A DNA stretch of 19,209 nucleotides from Spirochaeta sp. Its GTDB lineage: Bacteria; Spirochaetota; Spirochaetia; DSM-27196; Alkalispirochaetaceae. The position numbers and the translations under genes were made by a program. Below, in pieces: positions 1 to 8,971 of this stretch. The stretch covers positions 1 to 19,209 of the forward strand of contig JAQIBO010000133.1 in NCBI GenBank assembly GCA_027859055.1, read 5' to 3'. Below the pieces are notes generated by a model. The model saw only the letters and a program-made list of their open reading frames with translations. It had not been told where the DNA came from and ran no database searches. Each line of letters begins with the position of its first letter. Position 1 is the stretch's first letter.

Positions 1-1374
1 GTGGATGGTGCGCGCGAATTCGGTCTGCTTGTCGTTGAGATTGCCCTGCGGATTGTCGGCCAGCAGCTTCGACAGGATCAGCAGCGAGTTGAGCGGCGTG
101 CGAAGCTCGTGGCTCATCGAAGAGAGAAACTCGCTCTTGGCCCGGTTTGCCGCTTCGGATTGTTGCCGTGCTGCGTCGGATTCCGCTTTGAGCTGCATGA
201 GGTTGCCGTAATCGTCGAGTCTTTCCAGATAGTCGGCAATCACCTTCGCAATTATTCGGAGGCCCTCGATCTGCGTTTCGCTCCAGGTGAACGGCTGTTG
301 CAGGTCAAGTGACAGAAAACCGCGCACGCGCTCGGTGCCGAGCAGAGGCACCGTCAAAGCAGCGCGTATACCAGACTGCCTAAGGAGACGTTGTTCATGG
401 GAGGCCTCAGGGGGAAGCTGCTCGACATCCGGAATATGTATCGGCAACCGGCGGTCTACCAGCTGCGCTTTGTACCACGGCGCGTTATGAACAGGAAACT
501 GCTGCACCACATCGCGTATCGATACTACCCCTTCACGGCGCCACTCGTGCGTATGGGTGGCAGTGAGGCCGTCGGGGGAGACAAGGACAATGTTGCTTCG
601 GTCGACCTCGAAGAACTCGCCGATCCGCTTCAACGTGGTGCGTATCGCGGTATCAAGCTCTTCGGCCCCCACGGAGACGAAATCGGCCGCGCTATCGGCG
701 AGCACTTTCTGGAACTGCTGCTGCCGAAGAATCTCCGTCTCGCGCTGCTTGCGTTCAGTGATATCCTGTCCGATACCAAGCAGGTGGTCTGGCCGGCCCG
801 ACGCGTCGTAGGTTACGTTTCCCGCCCCCAACAACCAGATGACCGTTCCATCGGCTCGGATACAGCGGAACTCCTTGACGTACCGATTCCCCGTCTTCAG
901 GCATTCGGCAATTGCATCCTCAAACGCTTCCCGGTCCTCCGGGTGCACAGCTTGACGGAAGCTCTCGTACGTTGCGGCGCGAAAGTCTTGCGTAAATCCA
1001 AGCATCCTCGCAATTTCCGCCGACCAGAACAGGTTCCCCGTCGAGATCTCCCAGTCCCACGTTCCAATCCCGGCGTATTCCTGGCTTAATCGCAGACGGC
1101 GTTCGTTTTGAAGCAGTTCTTGCCTCATTTCTATCAGGTCCGTCACGTCGGAAGATATACCGACGTAATGGGTCACGACACCGTCATCGTTACGCACCGG
1201 AGTTATTCGCAGGTCGATCCAGAACGGCATCCCGTTTTTTGAGAAATTTCGTACCACCGCATTGCATTCCCGGTGTTCCCTGATTCCCGCGCGAATCTCG
1301 GTGAGCCCCGGTTGCTCTCTATCCTCGCCTTGCAGAAAGCGGGGGTTCCGTCCGATAAACTCAGCCTCGCTGTA

Positions 1375-1390
1375 GCCGCTGAGCCGCTGA
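1375..1390 (-). repeat. 8-bp tandem duplication causing a frameshift
   Basis: The plus strand carries GCCGCTGA twice back to back (1375-1382, 1383-1390), followed by GCCGCT. Removing one copy restores FERLSGYSEAEFIGRNPRFLQ, a typical PAS/LOV helix; with both copies the protein runs out of frame and ends at 1203. This looks like replication slippage. Confidence 0.88.
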
Positions 1391-2333
1391 GCCGCTCAAA
1401 TCCCGTGTTGACGTAGGTGGCCGGCAGGTCTGAATCCCGAGCGTCGCAGATAATGATCCCTGAACCGGCGGTTTCCAGGGCGGCTGACTGCAGGCGGAGG
1501 TCCCCCAGAATGCGGTAGTTTTCGGCAGCACGTCCGATGTGGTCCGCAATTGCTTTCACCAGAGCCGCTTCTTCCTCGAGAAAGGGAGCAATCTCGTCGG
1601 CGGAGCAAACGGTGACCGTTCCCACGCGTTCTCCGTTCACCCGAACATCCTCAGCAAGCATACGGGAAGACTCAAAGAACCTCGGAGAGACAAACTGCTG
1701 CTCCCCAAAGGTGATACGTGCAGAGATCATCGAAGGCTGTTGAAAGCCGGCCGGAATCTCACCTACCGCCACCTGCAGGAACTCATCCAAAGACTGCCGC
1801 TCTTGCCAGCTTTTCCAGACTGCAGCCAACGCATCGCGTTCCTTGAGTCGTTGGCGGAGCGCCCACGCTGTCTGTTCCAGTTTGTGTTGCGCGGTCTTGC
1901 GCTCGGTTATATCGCTCGCTATTCCGGTAATCGCCACCCGATCGCCGGCTTCGTCGAAAACGAAGTGGCTTCGATCCCGCACCCACCGTATCTCACCGTC
2001 GGGCCGCACTATCCGGCACTCCCGCTCCGCATACCCTTGCGCCTCCAAGTGTGCGAGAGTGGCCTCGGTGGTATGACGATCGTCGGGGTGAATAAGCTCC
2101 TGCCACTCCGTAGGAGCGTTGTGAAACACCTCCACGGGAAGCCCGTAAAGTCCCTCCGCGGAGGGACTGATAAACAGTGGTTCAAACTCCGGAAAACTCA
2201 AAGACCAGACGACATCGGTAATGTTTTCCAGGACTGTCCGCAGTTTCTTCTCACTCTCCCGTAATCGCCGGGAGGCAGAAAGACCGATGATCGAAGTCAT
2301 GAGCATCTCGGCTATCACACGCAGGAGACCGAC

Positions 2334-2336
2334 CTA
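2334..2336 (-). other. In-frame amber codon within the kinase GAF domain
   Basis: Reading the minus strand gives REWIPR, then TAG, then VGLLRVIAEML in the same frame, which is an uninterrupted GAF C-terminal helix. The upstream piece (from 3578) and the downstream piece (to about 1400) are 1260 bases apart in phase, so only a point change separates them. The original codon was probably CAG or GAG. Confidence 0.9.
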
Positions 2337-3711
2337 CCGGGGAATCCACTCGCGGGGCTCCCGGACAACCTCGCAATGGAGACACCCGGCGAGATCGTTG
2401 TCGTTCTTTGGAAACGGCAGATAGATCAACGAACGCGCATCGTGCGGCAGGTAGGTTTGCAGCTGCGATGCCGCGCCCGGAGGCAATGCGGTAATGTCGG
2501 GAATCTGCACCGGTTCTTCCTGATCGAAGCGGTCCATGAGCCACGAACATTGGTCCACCACCTGACTCCGGTTGTCATCCGACCACGGCGAGATGCCGGA
2601 GGCGCACCATTCTCGTATCCGGTATTCGGGTGCATTCTCACCGGAAAGTGGCACGATGTGTACGCGGTCGACTCCCAGGTATTCGCCGACCGTCTCCAGA
2701 ACGCGGGCAAATTGTACATCCGCGTTTTCAACGTGTGCCCCGGCGAGGATACGCGCAATGTCGGTGATGATCTGCTGATCCTCGTACAGTCGCCGGTACC
2801 GGTCCTGAGTTTCTATAAGGCGGGTTACATCCTCTACGGTTCCATCGTAATAAAGCGGACGACCGTCGGCATCGCGGGTGAGCCAGGCGTTCTCTTGCAA
2901 CCACTTGCGCGACCCGTCGGCAAGCGTCCAGGACGACTCGAACCCGCTGATGGTGCCTTCGCGCTCGAGACGCTCAGCGAACTCCGTCCTGGGGTAATCA
3001 GGGGCAAAGCCCTCGCTCGAGAGGTTCCGTTCGGCGAGCTGTTCGAAGGAATCATAGCCAAGCATCCGCACCAACGCCGGGTTTGCCTGCACAATCTCTC
3101 CGGCGGGGGTAGTCCGGTAAAACCCGATCGCAGAGTTCTTGTAAAAGGCTCTGCAGCGCGCCTCCTCGTTGCGGCGCCCGGTGATATCCTGCAGGCAGAG
3201 CAGGAGGGCGTCCATATTATCAATACGTACGATGGTGGTGGAAGCGAGCACCGTAGCATCACGGCGCACCCCATCCCGCTCAAGAGAGAACCGTTGCTCC
3301 ACGTCACGGTTTTCTTTTCCTGTGGCAAACGTATCTTCCACGGCGAGCGAGACCGGGCACTCCGCGCACCTGTCTCCAACGCCACATCCTTGCGGGTCTT
3401 CGAGTGCGTGGATACACCCAAACGTGTCACCGAACCTCTCTTCCCCGGCGTTCTTATTGAGAACACCGATGAGCTCTGAGAACGCACGGTTGGCGTAGAG
3501 AATTCGTCGCTCCTGATCTATTATACAGACCGCGACAGGCAGGTTGTCGTAGACCTCAGGAAGGTCAGTTTTGCGCACGATTATCCTTCAGTCGTACATA
3601 TGGGTGACAATTCGTACCTATACTCCAGTCCTCTTTTTATACAAATTTCGCGAACGCTACCATAATACAATTTGATCGTCCAGACAAACAGGTCTCCGGC
3701 GTCCCGGCCGA

Positions 3712-4749
3712 TCAGCCCGTCTTCTGTTTCAATCGCGTTTCCACCTCCAAGCCCGCTTCGGCGAGAAGGTCCAGCTCTTCCCGGGTGAGGGTGATCCCAA
3801 GGGCGCCGGCGTTGGACTGCGCCTGGGTGACGGAGCTTGCACCGGGAATCGCCACGACCATCTCTCCGTGGTACTGCGTAACCCACGCGAGGGCGATCTG
3901 CGCGGGAGTCGCCGTGTGCCGCTCGGCCACTGTGCGGAGTTCCCGGATAAGCGGCGCCGTTGCGGCGAGTCCCTCCGGTTTAAACCGTTTCATCCATTTC
4001 CGGGGTGCCGACGGACGCCGGGCTGCGCCGATGGATGCGGGTGGTGCCGATTCGCCCTGCCCCTCCGAGGCGGTCTCCTGGTCGTGAAATTTCCCCGTCA
4101 ACAGTCCCTGTGCAAGGGGTGAGTAGGCGATAATGGAAATGCCTGACTCTCGCGCGGCATCAAGAACGCCGTCCCGTTCTATTTCCCGATCTATCAGACT
4201 GTAGCGCATCTGATTTGAGGCCAACGGTAATCCCTCAACAATCAGGCGGGCGTACGCTTTCCGCATCCTGTCCACGTTGAAGTTGCTCACGCCAACGCCG
4301 CGAATCTTCCCCTGCCGGACCAGCTCACCCATCCGGGCAACCTGCTGCTCTACACTGGAAAAACTGAACGGCTGGTGTATCTGGTGCAGATCGATAGCAA
4401 TTCCGTCAAGGGCGTGGAGCCGTTTCGGAAACGTCTTCTGAATCGAATCGGCAAATCGAAACGCCGGAAACCACTTATCCGCCAGTACGTACCGCTCGTG
4501 CTCAATTCCAAGGGAGCGGAGCGCTTCCGCCAAAGACTGCTCCGAGGCGCCGTTCCCGTAGACTTCCGCAGTATCAAACCAGTTGATTCCGCCCTCAAGC
4601 GTTACCTTGACGATATCCCGCACCGTTTCCTGCGGAATGGACGGCCAGTAGCGCCCGGCCAGTCCTTTGCTCCGGGAAAACTGCCAGCACCCCAGGCCGA
4701 TTGGCGTAACCTCGATCTCCGTCTTTCCCAGTGAATACGTCTTGCCCAT
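3712..4749 (-). CDS. Aldo/keto reductase, intact copy
   Basis: 345 aa, the usual length for an aldo/keto reductase of the larger YajO/Tas-like type, a cytosolic NADPH-dependent oxidoreductase with a TIM barrel. The catalytic tetrad is visible: Asp59 and Tyr64 in FDTAEVYGNG, Lys92 in LADKWF, and His125 in IDLHQIHQP. The cofactor-binding segment YSPLAQGLLTGK is at 209-220, and the C-terminal IPGASSVTQAQSN motif binds the NADPH phosphate in this family. The start is ATG 4749 with an AGGCAGG-type ribosome site. The substrate cannot be told from sequence. The gene is minus-strand, upstream of the broken kinase, with a 133-bp gap. It has a close but degenerate duplicate at 12375-13287 in the same orientation. 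The stop is TGA. Confidence 0.95.
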   Translation of the reverse strand: MGKTYSLGKTEIEVTPIGLGCWQFSRSKGLAGRYWPSIPQETVRDIVKVTLEGGINWFDTAEVYGNGASEQSLAEALRSLGIEHERYVLADKWFPAFRFADSIQKTFPKRLHALDGIAIDLHQIHQPFSFSSVEQQVARMGELVRQGKIRGVGVSNFNVDRMRKAYARLIVEGLPLASNQMRYSLIDREIERDGVLDAARESGISIIAYSPLAQGLLTGKFHDQETASEGQGESAPPASIGAARRPSAPRKWMKRFKPEGLAATAPLIRELRTVAERHTATPAQIALAWVTQYHGEMVVAIPGASSVTQAQSNAGALGITLTREELDLLAEAGLEVETRLKQKTG

Positions 4750-4810
4750 CTTTACCTGCCTCCCCGGAAAAGGTACAAAACCGGACGCGTAGCGACTACC
4801 TCGTGACGTT
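3712..4810 (-). repeat. Direct repeat copy A (reductase gene plus leader)
   Basis: This segment is highly similar at DNA level to 12375-13345, including identical blocks of about 35-45 bp near the 3' end of the gene and recognisable similarity for roughly 60 bp upstream of the start codon. The two copies lie in the same orientation about 7.6 kb apart and bracket the accessory island. Confidence 0.85.
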
Positions 4811-4911
4811 GTCGATTACTCCTCCAGCTTGGCGCGATCGGCGATCGCCCGTGGACCTGCGCCGGATGATTCCATGGATACGTGCTGGCATACGAACCAT
4901 AAAGGTGAACC

Positions 4912-5166
4912 ATGAGCTCTATCACCATTCATGAGATGGACAATGCGTTAAATGAACGTCTGAGCAGGGCCGCGCGGAGTCGTGGGACAAGCAAGAACGC
5001 TCTCATAAAGGAGATCCTTGCCCGGGAGATGGGAATAGCGGTACAGGGCCGGTACGCTGACGACTACCGGGAGTTTGCAGGGTTGTGGAGCGCCGCGGAG
5101 CATCGGGAGTTTGAAATCGGGCAGCGGGAGAACGCGGTGATTGATCCGGGAGAGTGGTTGTCTTGA
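4912..5166 (+). CDS. VapB/FitA-like ribbon-helix-helix antitoxin
   Basis: 84 aa. The first 40 or so residues (MSSITIHEMDNALNERLSRA, then ARSRGTSKNALIKEIL) match an Arc/MetJ-like ribbon-helix-helix DNA-binding domain. The rest is a charged tail of the type that inserts into a PIN toxin. The start is ATG 4912, with AAAGGTG just upstream. It overlaps the start of the downstream PIN gene, as is usual for vapBC pairs, where the antitoxin both neutralises the toxin and represses the operon. The antitoxin looks complete; its toxin does not. Confidence 0.85.
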   Translation: MSSITIHEMDNALNERLSRAARSRGTSKNALIKEILAREMGIAVQGRYADDYREFAGLWSAAEHREFEIGQRENAVIDPGEWLS

Positions 5167-5363
5167 GCCGGGTCCTGTTGGATACAAACGCATATTCCGC
5201 AGACTGGTTTGCCCACATAAAGCAGGGTCTCAGAAAGCGTGGCACTCCCATACCTATGAACGACGTCTGGATCGCCGCTTCCTGCATGGAACATGGGGCG
5301 GAGCTTGCATCCCTGGATGCCCATTTTGAGGCGGTGGCGGGACTCAAACGGACACTGTTCTAA
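5154..5363 (+). pseudogene. VapC-type PIN toxin with central deletion
   Basis: This 69-codon frame from GTG 5154 (alternative start TTG 5163) overlaps the antitoxin by 13 bases. It opens with RVLLDTNAYSA, the first PIN strand with its catalytic Asp, and then jumps directly to WFAHIKQGLRKRGTPIPMND and WIAASCMEHGAEL, which belong to the C-terminal half. PIN toxins of this type are about 130 residues, so some 55-65 central residues are missing, including the region that carries the conserved catalytic Glu. The reading frame is kept. I judge it inactive as an RNase. The stop is TAA, directly followed by the hsdR remnant. Confidence 0.85.
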
Positions 5364-5369
5364 GATGGC

Positions 5370-6931
5370 GGGGCCATCACGGGAGTGGTGGTCGCGCAAC
5401 CACTGCACCCCTCTCAGCCTTCCCGAGCCCTCAGGAACTCTGGAGTCGCTGGAAAGAACACGTCGTCCTTTCACCTGACCAGGAAAAGATCATTCTCCAG
5501 GACTACTACGCCGACGGCAGCGGCAAAGCCCCACGTTACTACCAGCTCACCGCAATTAAACGGACCCTCGCCGCCGTTGCCCGCGGCCAACGGCGCCTCC
5601 TGCTCGTTATGGCAACCGGACCCGGCAAAACATTTACCGCCTTCCAAATCATTTACCGTCTCTGGAAGTCCCGTACGGTCAAGCGAGTCCTCTTCCTGGC
5701 GGACCGTGACGCCCTCATCAACCAGACCAGAAACAACGACTTCCGCCCCTTCGGTGACGTCATGACGCGCATCACCAACCGCACCGTCGACACCTCCTAC
5801 GAAGTCTATCTTTCCCTTTACCAGGCGATCACCGGCCCCGAGGACCACCAGAAAACGTTTCGGCGCTTTTCTCCCGACTTCTTTGATCTGGTGGTAATTG
5901 ATGAGTGCCATCGCGGCTCCGCCCGGGAGGATTCCGCCTGGCGCGAGATCCTGGAGTACTTCGATTCGGCAATCCACCTCGGTCTCACCGCCACCCCAAA
6001 AGAGACGGAGTACATCTCCAACGTCACCTACTTCGGCGAGCCCATCTACACCTACTCACTCAGACAGGGTATCGATGACGGATTCCTCGCCCCTTACAAA
6101 GTGGTGCGGATCACGATGGACAAGGACGACGGTTGGCGCCCCGATGACGGCATGACCGACCAGGTCTACGAGCTCCCCGACTTTGACGGCGATCCCGAGG
6201 TAATCTATGAGCCGGATGATGATGAGGATCTGGACGAACCTGACGCTTCTGCGGAGCCCGAACGGAAGCGCAATGACCACACCGGATCGGTCGGCGAGGA
6301 GGAATCCGATCCCGCGGGGGACGATCCCACAGACCCCGCCACCCCGCGCCGCCGCTACATCGTGGATGGTGTAAAAGTAGATGTCAGCCACGAGCGCGTT
6401 CAGTACCTCGACGAACACGGCAACCTGATCACCGAATCCCTTCGTGACTACACCCGCAACAGGATTCTCGACACCTACCACTCCCGGGACGAGTTTCTCG
6501 CCGCGTGGCGTAACGCGGAGCGCAAAGCCGTTGTGATCGAGGAGCTCGCGGACCGCGGAGTCTTCCTGGACGCCCTCAAAGATGAGGTCGGCAGCGACTA
6601 CGACGATTTTGATCTCGTCAGCCATGTTGCCTTCGACGAACCGCCCAAGACACGCCGCGAGCGTGCCGCCCGCCTGCGGCAAAGCGACTACTTCTCCCGC
6701 TACGGCGAGACCGCCCGCGCAGTCATCGATGCGATCCTCGACAAATACGCCACCGACGGCGTTACCTCCATCGAGGACACGTCAGTTCTCAAGCTCCCGC
6801 CGATCTCGCATCTCGGGAGCGTCAAGGAACTGGTGAAACCCTTCGGCGGCACCCGCGACGGATTCCTCCAGGCGATCCGGGAGTTGGAGGGGGAGTTGTA
6901 TCGCGATACCGATGAAGGAGGCGTTGCGTGA
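5370..6931 (+). pseudogene. hsdR: Type I restriction subunit R, truncated and internally deleted
   Basis: The open frame continues upstream of ATG 5609: similarity to EcoEI/EcoAI-type HsdR begins near 5370 (TTAPLSAFPSPQELWSRWKEH is about 5399-5461), right after the PIN stop codon. The N-terminal endonuclease domain (about 200 residues) is absent. The first helicase lobe is present: Walker A region ATGPGKT (5612 onward; the family normally has ATGTGKT), DECH box at about 5899, and TATP motif at about 5987. At about 6180 the sequence jumps from the DDGMTDQVYELPD region to FDGDPEVIYEP, skipping the second RecA lobe and helicase motifs IV-VI. The acidic linker and EcoEI_R_C-type C-terminal domain follow to TGA 6931. 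The intact protein translocates and cuts DNA in the HsdRMS complex; this product could do neither. Confidence 0.88.
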
Positions 6932-6980
6932 TGGATTTGTACGCGCAATCTGTCCTATCATTCATGTGGAGGAAATCACC

Positions 6981-7190
6981 GTGACAAATGCCTTCAAAAC
7001 GACCTACGAGTCGCTCCCCGATAAGATTTCGGTTCCCGACGACTATATCCACAAACGAGCTGAGGTCATCAACCTCCTGGATGAAGATCCGTCACCGGTT
7101 ACCCGGTTTATCAGCGAATTTTTCGGGACCATACCTGATTTTCCTGAGAGAGAAGAACAAGGACGCTACGAAATCAGGGACTCCCTGTGA
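6981..7190 (+). CDS. Small antitoxin (DUF2281/VapB-like)
   Basis: 69 aa from GTG 6981, chosen because GGAGGA lies seven bases upstream; an in-frame ATG at 6912 overlaps hsdR and has no such site. The sequence has a KISVPDDYIHKRAEVINLLD core and ends in FPEREEQGRYEIRDSL, a layout seen in short antitoxins encoded upstream of PIN toxins. Its stop overlaps the start of the next gene by four bases (GTGA), supporting translational coupling with a toxin. The family name is inferred from the motif and gene context. Confidence 0.75.
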   Translation: MTNAFKTTYESLPDKISVPDDYIHKRAEVINLLDEDPSPVTRFISEFFGTIPDFPEREEQGRYEIRDSL

Positions 7191-7451
7191 AATACCTTCT
7201 CGACACCAATGTGTGCATCGCCTTGCTCCGTGGAAAAATTGCAGCTCTCAAAGAACGAGTTTCTTCGATCCAGGCAGATGAAGCTGTGGTCCCTTCCGTC
7301 GTCCGGTATGAGCTGTTGTACGGCGCGAGTAGGACCTTACGATCTGATGATTGCCGCTCTCGCCGTACAACATGAACTGATACTGGTTACACGAAATACT
7401 CGAGAATTCAAAAGAGTGACCGGCCTTCGGATAGAGAACTGGGAAGGTTGA
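7187..7451 (+). pseudogene. VapC-type PIN toxin with internal deletion and frameshift
   Basis: The start is GTG 7187, overlapping the antitoxin stop. The first frame gives MKYLLDTNVCIALLRGKIAA and SSVVRYELLYGAS-like sequence (here PSVVRYELLYGAS), the N-terminal PIN half with catalytic Asp and Glu. At about 7325-7335 the frame changes: the rest, VGPYDLMIAALAVQHELILV through TREFKRVTGLRIENWEG, is in a different frame and ends at TGA 7451. Compared with about 130 residues for the family, roughly 45-50 residues between ELLYGA and GPYDLM are gone, and the joint is out of phase. It is almost certainly inactive. The neighbouring PIN gene at 5154 has lost an overlapping central part. Confidence 0.85.
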
Positions 7452-7479
7452 CAAGTAAAAACGGCTCGTTGGGGGGCGC

Positions 7480-8409
7480 GTGATTCCAGACTATGAAACG
7501 CTGATGCTGCCGATACTCAAAGCGCTCTCTGACGGGCAAACGTGGCGAACCCGGGAAATCGTCGCGCGAATGGGCGAGGAGTTCGAGCTCTCAGACGACG
7601 AGATGCGGGAGATGATTCCCAGCGGACGCGCAAAGCTGATCCAGAATCGCGTTGGCTGGGCGTGCACCTATCTGCGAAAGGCAGGGCTCATCGAGTCGGT
7701 CCGGAGGGGGCACAATCGCATCACCGACGCTGGACGCACGGTCCTGACCGATCCGCCTTCCCGGATCGATAGCACGTTCCTCACGCAGTTCTCCTCGTTC
7801 CAGGACTTCCGCGAGAAGAGCGAGCACGCGTCGACGTCCGATATCGCCACCGACGCAAATTCGGTCGACACAACGGCAGTTGAGCAAGTGCACGGGACCC
7901 CCGATGAGATTATCCACTCCCAGACCGCGGTCCTGACCGCGGCGCTCCGCAAAGACCTCACCGAACAGGTACTGGCAATGGACCCGGACCAGTTCGAACA
8001 ACTCGTGGTCGATCTCCTGGTGGCCATGGGCTACGGTGGCTCGGTGGTCGACGCGGGGCGCGCAATTGGCCGCTCGAACGACGGCGGCATCGACGGAGTC
8101 ATCAAGGAAGACGTGCTGGGCCTGGATACGATCTACATCCAGGCCAAACGTTGGCAAAATACCGTTCCGATCAAAGAGGTACGCGATTTCGCCGGTGCAT
8201 TGCTCTCAAAGCGGTCGGTGAAGGGTGTTTTCATCACCACCAGCTCGTTTCCATCCGGCGCCCACGACTTCGTCGCCTCCATCGATCGTCGCATCATTCT
8301 TATTGACGGAGATCGCCTCGCCGACCTCATGATTCAGTTCAACCTCGGCGTCTCTGTTGCCGAGACGATTCTGGTGAAGGAACTGGACTACGACTACTTT
8401 GGGAATTGA
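7480..8409 (+). CDS. mrr: Mrr-family restriction endonuclease
   Basis: 309 aa from GTG 7480, preceded by a G-rich ribosome site. The N-terminal winged helix (about 1-95, Mrr_N-like) contains the family's WRTREIVARM and NRVGWACTYLRKAGLIE segments. A variable linker follows, then the Mrr_cat nuclease domain (about 165-290): MDPDQFEQLVVDLL with Glu173, then SNDGGIDG with Asp205, and IYIQAKRW with Gln221 and Lys223, forming a PD-(D/E)xK-like active site. Mrr proteins are type IV enzymes that cut modified DNA. All expected segments are present with no disruption, unlike the type I genes on both sides. It follows the dead toxin gene by 28 bases and ends at TGA just before the winged-helix gene. The modification recognised cannot be told from sequence. 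Confidence 0.92.
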   Translation: MIPDYETLMLPILKALSDGQTWRTREIVARMGEEFELSDDEMREMIPSGRAKLIQNRVGWACTYLRKAGLIESVRRGHNRITDAGRTVLTDPPSRIDSTFLTQFSSFQDFREKSEHASTSDIATDANSVDTTAVEQVHGTPDEIIHSQTAVLTAALRKDLTEQVLAMDPDQFEQLVVDLLVAMGYGGSVVDAGRAIGRSNDGGIDGVIKEDVLGLDTIYIQAKRWQNTVPIKEVRDFAGALLSKRSVKGVFITTSSFPSGAHDFVASIDRRIILIDGDRLADLMIQFNLGVSVAETILVKELDYDYFGN

Positions 8410-8440
8410 AATATTCGCGAATCACGAATACACTAAACGT

Positions 8441-8971
8441 ATGAGTCTGAACCTGAAACCACAAGACGTTCTCGTCCTCCTCAAGCTCGTCGCGATCGGT
8501 GATCGATCGTGGACGTATTCCGGTCTGGCCGGAGAGCTCGGCATGAGCGCCTCGGAGGTACATGGGGCGATTACCCGTGCCCAGAGTGCCCGTCTGTACG
8601 CCGATGTACTGCACACCGTCATGCACCCCAATCTGTTCGAATTTCTCGTCCATGGCGTGCGCTACGCCTTTCCGGCGGAGGCAGACGCTCCTGCGTGGGG
8701 CATCCCCACCGCTCACGCCGCCCCACCACTGAACGGCATCATCATCGCCGATGAACCGTTGCCACCGGTGTGGCCGGCGGCCTCGGGTACCACCCACGGC
8801 GTCTCCCTCACCCCCTTGTATCGCTCGGTTCCGTATGCAGCTGAGCGCGACCCCGAGTTGTACGAACTGCTCGCATGCGTTGACGCACTACGGATCGGCC
8901 GCGTCAGAGAGCGGAGTGCCGCAACAGAGGCGCTTCGTCCGAGAATCCTTGGTGAGGAGGCCGCGGCATGA
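8441..8971 (+). CDS. Winged-helix-like protein partnered with a nucleotidyltransferase
   Basis: 176 aa if started at ATG 8441 (MSLNLKPQDVLVLLKLVAIG), which I prefer because conserved-looking sequence begins there; a TTG at 8399 would add 14 residues overlapping mrr. The first 60 or so residues look like a winged helix (YSGLAGELGMSASEVHGAIT, with a recognition-helix-like SASEVHGAI). The remainder is Pro/Ala-rich with no motif I can name. Its stop overlaps the start of the nucleotidyltransferase gene (ATGA), so the two are translationally coupled, in the arrangement of a regulator/antitoxin followed by a toxin as in AbiE-like systems. Function as an antitoxin is inference. Confidence 0.75.
   Translation: MSLNLKPQDVLVLLKLVAIGDRSWTYSGLAGELGMSASEVHGAITRAQSARLYADVLHTVMHPNLFEFLVHGVRYAFPAEADAPAWGIPTAHAAPPLNGIIIADEPLPPVWPAASGTTHGVSLTPLYRSVPYAAERDPELYELLACVDALRIGRVRERSAATEALRPRILGEEAAA

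Larger units (their letters stand above)
1..3578 (-). pseudogene. Multi-PAS/GAF sensory histidine kinase, broken and 3'-partial
   Basis: The coding strand starts at GTG 3578 (AAGGA six bases upstream) and reads leftward past the window edge, about 1190 codons. Domains in order are: a Cys-rich PAS (about residues 7-130), a PAS, a GAF crossing position 2334, a PAS, a divergent GAF, a LOV-like PAS, another PAS (about 1160-750), a GAF (about 700-220), a short coiled coil and a HisKA domain. The phospho-acceptor His of SMSHELRTPLNS is the codon at 109-111. This is the architecture of a cytosolic or peripheral signalling kinase; ATPase and receiver domains would lie off the window. An in-frame TAG (2334-2336) sits in the first GAF, and an 8-bp tandem duplication (1375-1390) shifts the frame. 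From 1395 down to 1 I scanned the restored frame and found no stop. Homology continues across both lesions, so this was one gene. Either real decay or assembly error is possible. Confidence 0.9.

Noticed and set aside
2376..3479. 367-codon open frame on the plus strand
   Set aside because: It is antisense to the kinase PAS/GAF region, whose minus-strand product has clear domains; the plus-strand product has none. Long antisense frames are common in GC-rich genes.
4837..4852. GCGATCG-type palindrome resembling the cyanobacterial HIP1 motif
   Set aside because: A single occurrence noticed in an intergenic region; such palindromes are expected by chance at this base composition and nothing else points to cyanobacteria.
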